Source: Treponema sp.
Lineage (GTDB): Bacteria > Spirochaetota > Spirochaetia > Treponematales > Breznakiellaceae
Assembly (NCBI GenBank): GCA_009777735.1
Contig: WRLF01000002.1
Span: 124,001 to 188,000 of the forward strand
DNA: 64,000 bases
Direction: 5' to 3'
A program made the translations under genes and the position numbers. Positions 43,751 to 51,567 of the stretch are shown here, piece after piece. Numbering within the stretch: position 1 is the stretch's first letter; each line of letters starts with the position of its first letter. The notes under the pieces were generated by a model. That model searched no databases. It was given only the letters and a program-made list of their open reading frames with translations, and was not told the origin of the DNA.

Positions 43751-44776
43751 GTGGAAAAAATCCCCGCAGCCATCATCGGCCTTGGCCGTATTGCCAGCCT
43801 GCTTGAAGAAGACAGTTTGCGGGAAAAACCCTGCACCCATGCAGGCGCAATTACCGCTCACCCTGACTGCTCCCTTATTGCCGGCTGTGACAGTAACGAA
43901 AAACGCCGCCGCCTTTTTACGGAAAAATGGCAGGTGCCGGTATACGCCGATGCCGCCGAAATGCTTCGGTTGCACCGGCCGCGCATTCTCTCCATCGCCA
44001 CGCACCCTGACAGCCATTATCAGTATTGCAGCCTTGCGGCAAGTTTCGGTGTACCGGTGGTTATCTGCGAAAAACCGCTGGCCGACACCATTGTAGAAGC
44101 CCGAAAAATTGCCCGTCTCTGTGAGTCAAGCCAACAGCCGATCCGCATTCTTACGAATCATGAGCGGCGTTATTCGCAAGATTACATTCGTGCTAAAGCG
44201 ATTATTGACGGAAAAAGTTTAGGCAAGCTGTTAAGTGTACGGGCCGTTTTGTACATGGGTAAAACAAGGCGGCTGCTGCAAGTACTGTGGCACGACGGTA
44301 CTCACCTTGCCGATGCGATTATGTTTCTGACCGGTGCGGTATTGAAACACCGTCAGCAATGGGGAGCGAAGCTTTCTGCGAAATCAGGAACCGTCTGGCT
44401 GGAAGGGAAACTGCAATCCGCGCCACCTCCGGTTGGCACGCCACTTCCGGGTGGCGCGCTGCCTGTACCGGTTATCATGGAAGTCGGTGCCGGGCGGGAC
44501 CATCTTGTGTTTGAAATTGAGTTTTCCTGTGAAAAAGGCAGGCTGCGGATCGGCAACGGAGTTTTTGAGGTATGGGAAAGTTTACCCAGCCCTTATGCCG
44601 AACAATTCCGTTCGCTCAAATCTACCGGCGAAGTATTTCGCGGTCCCACAGGTTATTTTGCCAACATGATACAAGACGCAGTTGACTGCGTGAAAGAAAG
44701 AAGCAGGAAGCCCCGTTCAAGTGCGGCTGACGGGTTGAAGGTAATTGAATATTTACATTCAGTGAAGGCGTGGTAA
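43751..44776 (+). CDS. Gfo/Idh/MocA-family oxidoreductase
   Basis: This 341-residue protein has an N-terminal Rossmann fold (AAIIGLGRIAS, about 6-16), the EKPLAD motif (about 98-103) with the catalytic Lys, and HDGTHLAD near 180. Such enzymes oxidise or reduce sugars and inositols with NAD(P). The start is GTG 43751, 2 bases after the pump stop, so it is cotranscribed with the efflux genes, although a functional link is not obvious. The substrate is unknown. Confidence 0.86.
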   Translation: MEKIPAAIIGLGRIASLLEEDSLREKPCTHAGAITAHPDCSLIAGCDSNEKRRRLFTEKWQVPVYADAAEMLRLHRPRILSIATHPDSHYQYCSLAASFGVPVVICEKPLADTIVEARKIARLCESSQQPIRILTNHERRYSQDYIRAKAIIDGKSLGKLLSVRAVLYMGKTRRLLQVLWHDGTHLADAIMFLTGAVLKHRQQWGAKLSAKSGTVWLEGKLQSAPPPVGTPLPGGALPVPVIMEVGAGRDHLVFEIEFSCEKGRLRIGNGVFEVWESLPSPYAEQFRSLKSTGEVFRGPTGYFANMIQDAVDCVKERSRKPRSSAADGLKVIEYLHSVKAW

Positions 44777-44887
44777 GGAAACAGCGGAATCTATTCGTTT
44801 TTTTACCAATATTTTAACAATCCACTCATAGTACTTTAACTCGTTCAATGTACGTTTTTCTTAACAATATATTTAAGGAGTGAATTT

Positions 44888-45694
44888 ATGAAGATTAAAA
44901 TTGCCGCAATTTTAATGGCTGTTCTGACTGTAACAAGCGTTTTTGCACAGCGGAACAGGGCGAACTACACAATCGAAGTAGGCGGTTCTACTTCGGTAAC
45001 ACCTCTGATGGAGTTGTTTTCCGCAACGTATAAGGCGAACAATGCTCACATCCAGGTTAACATTAACGGAACCGGATCCGGTGACGGCATCAGAAATGCA
45101 GGTGTTCTCTATCAGGTTGGCATGTCCAGCCGCGACTTAACTCCCGAAGAAAAGGGACAAGGTCTTAGAGAAGTTGTTGTTGCTATTGACGGCATTGCCG
45201 TTATTGTAAACAACAGCAACCCTGTCAGCAATCTTACCATCGAACAGATTCGCGGTATCTACACCGGCGAAATCACAGACTGGAGTCAGGTTTCCGGCGG
45301 CGCAAAAAGAGGCAGAATAGCGGTTATCAGCCGTGAAGCAGCTTCCGGCACCCGGGGCGCTTTCGAAGAATTCGTAGGATTCCAGGGCAGGCTTGTTCGC
45401 GGCGCAAATGAAACAACAAGTACCGGTGCAATCAAAGCCAGTATTGCCCAGAACCCGGATGCAATTGGTTATATCTCACTCGGTTCTGTTGACGACACAA
45501 TCAAAGCGCTTCAGGTTGGCAGCGTTGCAGCAACTACCGGAAATGTGCAGAATGGCACATATAGACTGGCTCGTCCTTTCATCGTTTTGACCGGAGCAAA
45601 TGTTCATGCTGAAAGCACTGCTTTTATTAACTGGATGACAGGCAGTGACGGCCAGAGAATTGTTAGCAGCAACGGCTGGATACCAGTCAGGTAA
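44888..45694 (+). CDS. pstS: Phosphate-binding (PstS-like) periplasmic protein
   Basis: This 268-residue protein has a Sec signal (MKIKIAAILMAVLTVTSVFA) and the phosphate-binding loops GGSTSVTP (about 32-39), TGSGDGIRNA (about 60-69) and ASGTRGAFEEF (about 150-160). PstS captures phosphate for the PstCAB transporter, but pstC, pstA and pstB are not adjacent in this window. AAGGAG precedes ATG 44888. Three hairpins follow the gene. Confidence 0.9.
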   Translation: MKIKIAAILMAVLTVTSVFAQRNRANYTIEVGGSTSVTPLMELFSATYKANNAHIQVNINGTGSGDGIRNAGVLYQVGMSSRDLTPEEKGQGLREVVVAIDGIAVIVNNSNPVSNLTIEQIRGIYTGEITDWSQVSGGAKRGRIAVISREAASGTRGAFEEFVGFQGRLVRGANETTSTGAIKASIAQNPDAIGYISLGSVDDTIKALQVGSVAATTGNVQNGTYRLARPFIVLTGANVHAESTAFINWMTGSDGQRIVSSNGWIPVR

Positions 45695-45704
45695 GTACAT
45701 TAAG

Positions 45705-45801
45705 TGGTATCTGCCATTAAAACAGCAGATACCAATGCGATGTACGACATTAAAACGTCGCACATCTCCAGATGCCTGACACTGTTTAGCGGTGTCAGGC
45801 A
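45705..45801 (+). repeat. Three consecutive hairpins after pstS
   Basis: Hairpin arms are at 45705-45714/45725-45734, 45739-45748/45757-45766 (one mismatch) and 45773-45782/45792-45801, 10 bp each. The first two loops share ATTAAAAC. The last is followed by ACTTTATT and could terminate pstS; the repeated form suggests a family of 3' elements or a structured RNA. Confidence 0.55.
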
Positions 45802-45867
45802 CTTTATTGGCCTTCGTTAAGATTAAAAAATTTCTCTTTCCTGCCGATAATGGTATAGGAGTCTACC

Positions 45868-46407
45868 ATTAAAAAGCTATCATTATTAATTATTTGTGTT
45901 TTTTTCTCATCGTATTCCATGTATGCCGATGAATCTGCATACGAGACTAATGTCACGTTTCGGGGGTTTTCCTGGGGAACCAGTATGGATGAAGTCATCA
46001 GGACAATGGGGAATCCGGTATCAAGAGAAGAGGCTAATGGGTTTATATCACTTTTCTGGGAAAATGTTGAAGTTAACGGGTATATGACTTATATGCTCGC
46101 CTATTTTTCATCTGATGGGCTGCAGGGGGGGACTTACTATTATTTAACCAGAGTAGATGACCTGGATGAACTGATGAGATGTTACACTGAAGTACAAAAC
46201 TATCTTCGCAGCCGCTACGGTCCCACTCGTGTATTCAACAGTATTATCAGGGAATTACGCCCGTATGACAGCTTATGGAATCTAAACAGCGGCAGCATTC
46301 ATCTGAAAGTTAATACACGCCATGCTGATAATGTTACCTTGTGGTTTTGTTCTCCGGAAATGACAAGGCAAATGTACGGTGATCTTCCGGATACTACGAC
46401 AGGATAA
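45868..46407 (+). CDS. Hypothetical secreted protein, probable ATT start
   Basis: The first ATG of this frame (45919) would cut a signal peptide in half. Reading back to ATT 45868 gives KKLSLLIICVFFSSYSMYADES, a clean signal, with AGGAG exactly 6 bases upstream of the ATT and a stop just before. I therefore propose a rare ATT start. The mature 160 residues show TFRGFSWGTSMDEVIRTMG, a motif seen in small bacterial proteins of unknown function. No enzymatic motif is visible. Confidence 0.6.
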   Translation: MKKLSLLIICVFFSSYSMYADESAYETNVTFRGFSWGTSMDEVIRTMGNPVSREEANGFISLFWENVEVNGYMTYMLAYFSSDGLQGGTYYYLTRVDDLDELMRCYTEVQNYLRSRYGPTRVFNSIIRELRPYDSLWNLNSGSIHLKVNTRHADNVTLWFCSPEMTRQMYGDLPDTTTG

Positions 46408-46413
46408 AATCGT

Positions 46414-47223
46414 CTGCTGTTAACGGACATTGGTGTAAATCTTTTGAGTCCCTCATTTGACCGGGATCGTGAAGAGGTGCTTGCTGCGGCAGCCGCCGTT
46501 GGGGTAACAAAGCTAATAATCACCGGAAGTACCATCGAAGACAGCGAAAAAGCAGAAAATTATGTTAATACGAATTCTATCACCAACATCCATGTGCAAT
46601 GCAAAACAACCGCCGGAGTCCATCCTCACAACGCAAAACACTGGAACGCTCCGGCTTTGACCAGGCTGCGGGAACTGGTGTTACAGGGCAGTGATACAAT
46701 TGCTGCCATTGGTGAATGCGGCCTTGATTATAACCGCAATTTCTCCCCGCCGGATACTCAGCGTTCATGTTTTGAGGATCAGCTTGCCCTTGCCGCCGAG
46801 CTGGGAAAATCGGTGTTTCTCCATGAGCGCGATGCCCATAACGATTTTTCCGCCATTTTGAAAAAATACCGCTCCGGCCTGCCCGGCGCGGTTGTCCATT
46901 GCTTTACCGGTACAGCAGCGGAATTGGAAGTCTATCTTGCTATGGACTGTTATATTGGCATCACCGGGTGGATCTGCGATGAACGGCGGGGCAGCCACCT
47001 TATCCCGCTGCTCCGGCAAATACCCGTTGACCGCCTGCTTTTGGAAACCGATGCCCCTTACTTAATACCCCGCAATTTGCCGGGCCCCCGCAGCAAAAGA
47101 AACCGCAATGAGCCCCGTTTTCTCCCGCACATCGCTGCCTTCGCTGCAAATGCCCTGGAAAAAACGCCGGAGCAGATAGCCGGCGAAACAACCGTAAACG
47201 CAACCCGGCTTTTTGGATTGTAA
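46414..47223 (+). CDS. tatD: TatD-family metal-dependent DNase, probable CTG start
   Basis: TatD proteins begin with a DIGVNL motif; here the frame reads LLLTDIGVNLLSPSFDRDR upstream of the first usual start (TTG 46444), which would remove it. I therefore choose CTG 46414, with AGGA 9 bases upstream. The metal and catalytic motifs IGECGLDYNRNF, HERDAH, VHCFTG and LETDAPYL follow as in E. coli TatD. The enzyme is a 3'-5' exonuclease active in DNA repair and protein quality control. The start lies 6 bases after the previous stop, so both genes with unusual starts may be coupled. Confidence 0.85.
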   Translation: MLLTDIGVNLLSPSFDRDREEVLAAAAAVGVTKLIITGSTIEDSEKAENYVNTNSITNIHVQCKTTAGVHPHNAKHWNAPALTRLRELVLQGSDTIAAIGECGLDYNRNFSPPDTQRSCFEDQLALAAELGKSVFLHERDAHNDFSAILKKYRSGLPGAVVHCFTGTAAELEVYLAMDCYIGITGWICDERRGSHLIPLLRQIPVDRLLLETDAPYLIPRNLPGPRSKRNRNEPRFLPHIAAFAANALEKTPEQIAGETTVNATRLFGL

Positions 47224-47293
47224 CTAAAGGACATGTACCCGCATGTTATATGCCAATTCCTGAAGCAGTTGAATTAAGGCAATTCAAGCGACC

Positions 47294-47322
47294 TTGACGT
47301 TTTTGATAGTTTATTCTACTCT
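47294..47322 (+). promoter_or_regulatory. Promoter before the CsgG-DUF1566 gene
   Basis: TTGACG (47294-47299), 17-base spacer, TACTCT (47317-47322), upstream of GGAGG and ATG 47356. Confidence 0.45.
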
Positions 47323-47355
47323 TATTGTGACTATATTTTGGAGGTAGTTGCAAAA

Positions 47356-48390
47356 ATGAAAAATCGGTTTTTAATCATTGGGTCATTGATTTGTGTGCTG
47401 ATATTTGGCATGGGAAAGACAGTATCCGCTCAAACGCTCAGCCTTGATGCCGCGATTCGCGCCGCCGCAGGCGAAATATCTACCCATTTGGACCGGGGAA
47501 GCAAGATTGCTGTATTGTCCATGCGTTCTGATTCCCTGCGGATGTCGAACTATCTTTTAGAAGAATTAATCTCTGCTATGGTATCTCATCGTACGCTTAC
47601 GGTGGTTGACAGGGCACAGCTTGAGCTTGTTCAGCAGGAATTAACATTCAATGTGTCCGGAGATGTCAGCGATGCATCGGCTCAGGCAATTGGACAGATG
47701 CTGGGTGCACAGGCAATTGCCACTGGTTCATTTGATAATATTGGCAGTCTTTACCGATTTAGAGTACGGGTAATTCTGGTTGAAACCGCGGCTATACAGG
47801 CTACCTATTCCGCAAATATTCAAAACGATCAGATCGTAGCGTCTTTGATGGGGGCGGTTCATATCCCCGTTACTGTGCCTTCTGGGTCTTCTGTGCCTTC
47901 CGGGCCTTCCGGTACATATCAGGTCGGGGACACCGGTCCCGCCGGTGGTATAATCTTTTTCGACAAAGGCTCTTTTGGAGACGGCTGGCGCTACCTTGAA
48001 GTCGCTCCAGCCTGGGTCGATACCACAGCCGAGTGGGGTTCGCGTGGGAATGACATACCTGGCACCAGTACCGCTGTGGGCAGCGGCAAACGGAACACCC
48101 AGCTCATCGTGGAGCAATTGAACCAGCGCGGTGAACGCCAGCGAGCTGCACAGATATGTGCAAGTTTGGAAATAAACGGCTTCCAGGATTGGTTCCTTCC
48201 AAGCAGGGACGAGCTTAACCTGCTGTTCCAGAACCGCTTGCGTGTCGGCAACTTACAAGAGGCCAGGTACTGGTCTTCCTCACAGCATTCCAGAACCAGT
48301 GCGTTAGCCCAGAATTTCAACAATAACGGCAGGCAGAGTGACCATAACAAGTTCGACAATTACAGAGTTCGTCCCGTGCGAGCCTTCTAA
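47356..48390 (+). CDS. CsgG-like/DUF1566 secreted protein
   Basis: I choose ATG 47356 (GGAGG upstream) over TTG 47338. After a signal peptide (MKNRFLIIGSLICVLIFGMG...) comes a CsgG-like domain (SKIAVLSMRSDSLRM, TVVDRAQLELVQQEL, about 50-160). It is joined by a Ser/Pro linker to a DUF1566-like domain (GPAGGIIFFDKG, then FLPSRDELNLL and YWSSSQ, about 195-344). DUF1566 domains are surface modules often found in expanded treponeme families. The CsgG part may form or recognise an outer membrane assembly. The function is unknown. Confidence 0.82.
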   Translation: MKNRFLIIGSLICVLIFGMGKTVSAQTLSLDAAIRAAAGEISTHLDRGSKIAVLSMRSDSLRMSNYLLEELISAMVSHRTLTVVDRAQLELVQQELTFNVSGDVSDASAQAIGQMLGAQAIATGSFDNIGSLYRFRVRVILVETAAIQATYSANIQNDQIVASLMGAVHIPVTVPSGSSVPSGPSGTYQVGDTGPAGGIIFFDKGSFGDGWRYLEVAPAWVDTTAEWGSRGNDIPGTSTAVGSGKRNTQLIVEQLNQRGERQRAAQICASLEINGFQDWFLPSRDELNLLFQNRLRVGNLQEARYWSSSQHSRTSALAQNFNNNGRQSDHNKFDNYRVRPVRAF

Positions 48391-48415
48391 TACGGATTAT
48401 TTCCGGGCAGATAAA

Positions 48416-48553
48416 TCAGGGTTTACCGGATGTGTCTTTACCGCAGTTTGTTTGTGAACCGGTCTTTCTGTGGTAATCCTGACAGGCTTTGCAATCACCG
48501 TGGCGCTTGCAATTATAAGGGCACTTGCAATCAGTATTATTTTTTTCCGGCAT
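48416..48553 (-). CDS. Tiny Cys-rich protein (45 residues)
   Basis: The 46-codon frame starts at ATG 48553 with AAGGAG in front and encodes DCKCPYNCKRHGDCKACQDYH, with a further Cys downstream; six Cys and two His in 45 residues suggest a metal-binding finger. Small proteins with this CxxxCxRHGxCxxC layout occur in firmicutes and treponemes without known function. It ends 20 bases before creD begins to be transcribed on the same strand side, and lies immediately downstream of the creD stop, likely in the same transcript. Confidence 0.7.
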   Translation of the reverse strand: MPEKNNTDCKCPYNCKRHGDCKACQDYHRKTGSQTNCGKDTSGKP

Positions 48554-48573
48554 ATTAATCTCCTTTTTTATTC

Positions 48574-49995
48574 TTAGAAACCGTTGTCTCCCTCGGTTCC
48601 GTACCAGTTCAGCTTTCTCGTTACGAACATCACCAAAGCAACAACAACAAATGTTCCAATAGACCCAATCAGCAATGCATAAGATTCGGCGTTAAGTACG
48701 GCATAGAGCAGGGTATATGACAGCAGAACAACCAGGCCCATATACCAGCTTCTGTTCCATGAAGGTAAAAGGGATCGTGAATACAGTGTCAGCAAAATGA
48801 CAACCGCGACTCCCGCTATGAGGTAAGCAAGATAAAATTGCATTTGCTCGGAAAGCGATAGCAGCAACAAATAGAAAATTACATTTGCAATTCCCGAAAG
48901 CAGATACGGTACCGGATGAATTCGTTTCTTGGCGGACACTTCCAGTAAAAACAATGTTAAAAAAGGAATTATAATAAAAAGTATTGCATATTTTACCGCT
49001 CTGGTATTAAGCGAGTAAGTATCAATTGCCCGGAAAAAGTTTACACCGAAAAATGAACTCGAATAATCCCGGCTGTCCGGGCCGCTGTCGGTTTTCCAAA
49101 ACAGCGGTATGTCACGGCTCAGGTAGCTGATGTCCCATACTGCGTCAAAACCGCTGTCGGTAATGGTTGAACTGCCGGGGAGAAAAGAACCCTGGAAAGA
49201 CGGCGACGGCCAATCCGTTGACACAGCGGCATGAGTATCCTGTCCCACGGGGAGAAAACTTACCAACTGACCGCCCTGCATGGCAATCACTATGTCAAAA
49301 CTTGATTCGGTATTGCCAAAATCCGGCAGGGCTGCATGCATGCCGCTGCCGCTGCCGCTCAGGTTACTGTTGTAAGTACGCCTGTCCAGAGTTGGGCCGG
49401 TGATCATGCGGGCAAAATTCAGCCCTTGATTGCCCGGCTGAAAGAACAGATCGTTGCCGTTCCACGCTGCTCTGTCGATTCTCCGGATGCCTTTCTGGCT
49501 TGAAAGAACTATAATCAACTCTGCCTGGTTTAAAAAAATTTCTTCGTTGGACAGCAGGGAAGCAATGGCCTGAGCCGGATTAAATGTTCCGGAAAATGAT
49601 AGATCGCCTGAAAACAGCGGTACTGAAAAAATTCCCCGTTTACGAATTTCGGTTGTGAAATTTGCTCCAATATCCAGTTTTTGCGGCATAATAACCAATG
49701 TAAACGGCCTTCTGGCAGTTTCTATTCTTTCCCCGTCCCTTTCGGTTATGGTACGGACTTCTTCTGTCCTTATACCGGGAATGGTAATTGCCGGACCTGC
49801 TGCGATCAGTTCGCTGCCCCATGCTTCCATAATATCCGCTTCGGCGAAACGCGCCGTATGATTTCGATCGTTGATAAGGCCTCGTATCATGGTAAGGGGT
49901 ATTAATAGCAGTAATACCAGAGAGATCAGCATGAATATTTTAAAAGTATATCCCTGGGTAAAATTCTTAAAGCGGGGCTTTTTTTCGTTTTCCAT
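48574..49995 (-). CDS. creD: CreD-like inner membrane protein
   Basis: This 473-residue protein has an N-terminal membrane anchor (about 20-40), a large periplasmic region with typical CreD segments (RPFTLVIMPQKLDI, FSGDLSFSGTFNPAQAI) and five or six closely spaced C-terminal membrane helices (about 330-460). CreD belongs to the CreBC regulon in enterobacteria and affects colicin and antibiotic tolerance; the exact role is unknown. No creBC genes are next to it here. Confidence 0.88.
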   Translation of the reverse strand: MENEKKPRFKNFTQGYTFKIFMLISLVLLLLIPLTMIRGLINDRNHTARFAEADIMEAWGSELIAAGPAITIPGIRTEEVRTITERDGERIETARRPFTLVIMPQKLDIGANFTTEIRKRGIFSVPLFSGDLSFSGTFNPAQAIASLLSNEEIFLNQAELIIVLSSQKGIRRIDRAAWNGNDLFFQPGNQGLNFARMITGPTLDRRTYNSNLSGSGSGMHAALPDFGNTESSFDIVIAMQGGQLVSFLPVGQDTHAAVSTDWPSPSFQGSFLPGSSTITDSGFDAVWDISYLSRDIPLFWKTDSGPDSRDYSSSFFGVNFFRAIDTYSLNTRAVKYAILFIIIPFLTLFLLEVSAKKRIHPVPYLLSGIANVIFYLLLLSLSEQMQFYLAYLIAGVAVVILLTLYSRSLLPSWNRSWYMGLVVLLSYTLLYAVLNAESYALLIGSIGTFVVVALVMFVTRKLNWYGTEGDNGF

Positions 49996-50022
49996 AATGC
50001 TACATTAGATTATTCTATCAAT

Positions 50023-51426
50023 TTAAGCAATTGCCTTTTCCCGGGCAAATTTTGCGAAAATATCATAAAGAATTAAGTCTATTTTAGGATGTTTTACAAT
50101 GAATTCTTCATGCATCATGGCAAGAGCTTCTTCTGTTGTCATGGCTTTGCGGTATTTACGGTTCGGATCGGTAACGCTGTCAAATACATCTATTATTTCC
50201 AGAATTTTCGCGGGAAAGTATGCCAGGGTTTCAAAGTCCAGCATTGGTTCAAGTTCATAGGCAATACAGGCTTCCTGTTTAGCCAAGGGATTTGCTTTTT
50301 TGTAATCATCAAGGTACGATCTGAAATATCCATACCCCCCCGGATCACCATAGTACTCGTGGTGATACCCGGTTATTAGTCCTGCTTCTCTGGGGTAATT
50401 TGTTTTGTTCATAATGGATGTATAGCCAATCTTAACGTGTTGAACGACAATGTCACGGTTATATGCCGCTTCTCCTTCATGGTATTCAACATCGGCAGCT
50501 TTACCGATATCGTGGACTAAAAAACCCGTTGCCCAGTCATAAAAATGGCTTTCAGGTATTGCCCTCATGCCTCCAAGGAAAACTTTTTCAAGTGAAATGT
50601 CATCGGGATGGATATGGGGCATTAGAGAATGGTAGAATTTCCGCTGTTTATTATCAAATGAAATTCGCAATTTATTAATCATGCTGGAAGTAGTTACTAT
50701 GTTATTGTAGTAGGAAAGGAACGCAAGTCCGTTCAGGTACACGCGGGTCATGTGCTGGATTATTGTACCGTTGGATTTTGCAACCAGGGCGTTCATCAGA
50801 TCGTCGTTAAAGATATTTGTTGATATAAGCTGGACAGACGATTTTACAAGCTCACGGGTGGAATCCACCAGCTCCTGGGTCTGTTTTTTTGATTCATCGC
50901 CTGATTTGTTAATGGTATTCATCAATGCTGCATGGTTATGCAGCATGGCGTTCTGTGCTGTTTCAACCAGGGCTTCGGTTATAAGGCCCTCCTGCCTGGG
51001 TTTCATGACAATCAGATTGTCCAGCCGGATTTTATTTTCCTTGAGTTGTTCTATTCGTTCGGGTTCCGGCATGGCAACAATGGATTCATAATCAGTTCCA
51101 AACCCTTGTTCGGTAAGTGCGTTGTCCGGTTCCAGAAGAACTTCGCCGTTATCCTTTATTATTGGCTTCCAGTCAGATCCATATTTTTTTACAGCTTCTT
51201 TTGCTTTGGCAAAGTCTTCGTTGGAAATAAAATATTCCCATGCCTCGTTCTTGCTCCAGAACTGATTATTGTTTTCGTACATACCTTTGAAAGGCATATA
51301 TTTGTTGTTTCCTGTTTCTCTGCTGACACAGATAACCGTTACATTTTCCTTGATGCATGCATTAATATAGTCCTTGCCGCCAGCCATAGCATCCCGCACC
51401 AATACAACCGTGCCTTTCTTTACCAT
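50023..51426 (-). CDS. HD-GYP-like domain protein
   Basis: The 467-residue protein has an N-terminal response-like region without clear receiver residues (about 1-55), a helical middle part and a C-terminal HD-GYP-like domain. That domain shows VHDIGKA (His305, Asp306), HHEYYGDPGGYGY (355-367, a GYP variant) and DVFDSVTDPNRKYRK. HD-GYP enzymes break down cyclic di-GMP. The altered GYP motif may change activity. The PilZ protein at 60126-60896 suggests cyclic di-GMP signalling in this organism. Confidence 0.82.
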   Translation of the reverse strand: MVKKGTVVLVRDAMAGGKDYINACIKENVTVICVSRETGNNKYMPFKGMYENNNQFWSKNEAWEYFISNEDFAKAKEAVKKYGSDWKPIIKDNGEVLLEPDNALTEQGFGTDYESIVAMPEPERIEQLKENKIRLDNLIVMKPRQEGLITEALVETAQNAMLHNHAALMNTINKSGDESKKQTQELVDSTRELVKSSVQLISTNIFNDDLMNALVAKSNGTIIQHMTRVYLNGLAFLSYYNNIVTTSSMINKLRISFDNKQRKFYHSLMPHIHPDDISLEKVFLGGMRAIPESHFYDWATGFLVHDIGKAADVEYHEGEAAYNRDIVVQHVKIGYTSIMNKTNYPREAGLITGYHHEYYGDPGGYGYFRSYLDDYKKANPLAKQEACIAYELEPMLDFETLAYFPAKILEIIDVFDSVTDPNRKYRKAMTTEEALAMMHEEFIVKHPKIDLILYDIFAKFAREKAIA

Positions 51427-51512
51427 GCCTAGTACTATATTCTGTTTTTTTGTTTATGGCAAGGGATAAATTTTTCACTTGAAAAAGTTTAGTAAATCTT
51501 TCTCAAAACCTG

Positions 51513-51561
51513 TTGCGTTTTACGATTTCATTTGTTAAAATGTTAACGACCGGACGGTAAC
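51513..51561 (+). promoter_or_regulatory. TetR gene promoter with operator-like palindrome
   Basis: TTGCGT (51513-51518), 17-base spacer, TAAAAT (51536-51541). Directly after the -10 lies a 20-bp imperfect palindrome (51542-51561; GTTAACGACC paired with GGACGGTAAC, 8 of 10 pairs), just before the ATG at 51568. It is a likely binding site for autorepression. Confidence 0.58.
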
Positions 51562-51567
51562 AAAAAG

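Noticed and set aside
45804-45998. Minus-strand ORF upstream of the ATT-start gene
   Set aside because: It lies antisense to the signal peptide and ribosome site of the plus-strand gene and has no motif.
46444-47223. TTG 46444 as tatD start
   Set aside because: It would remove the DIGVNL segment conserved in TatD proteins.
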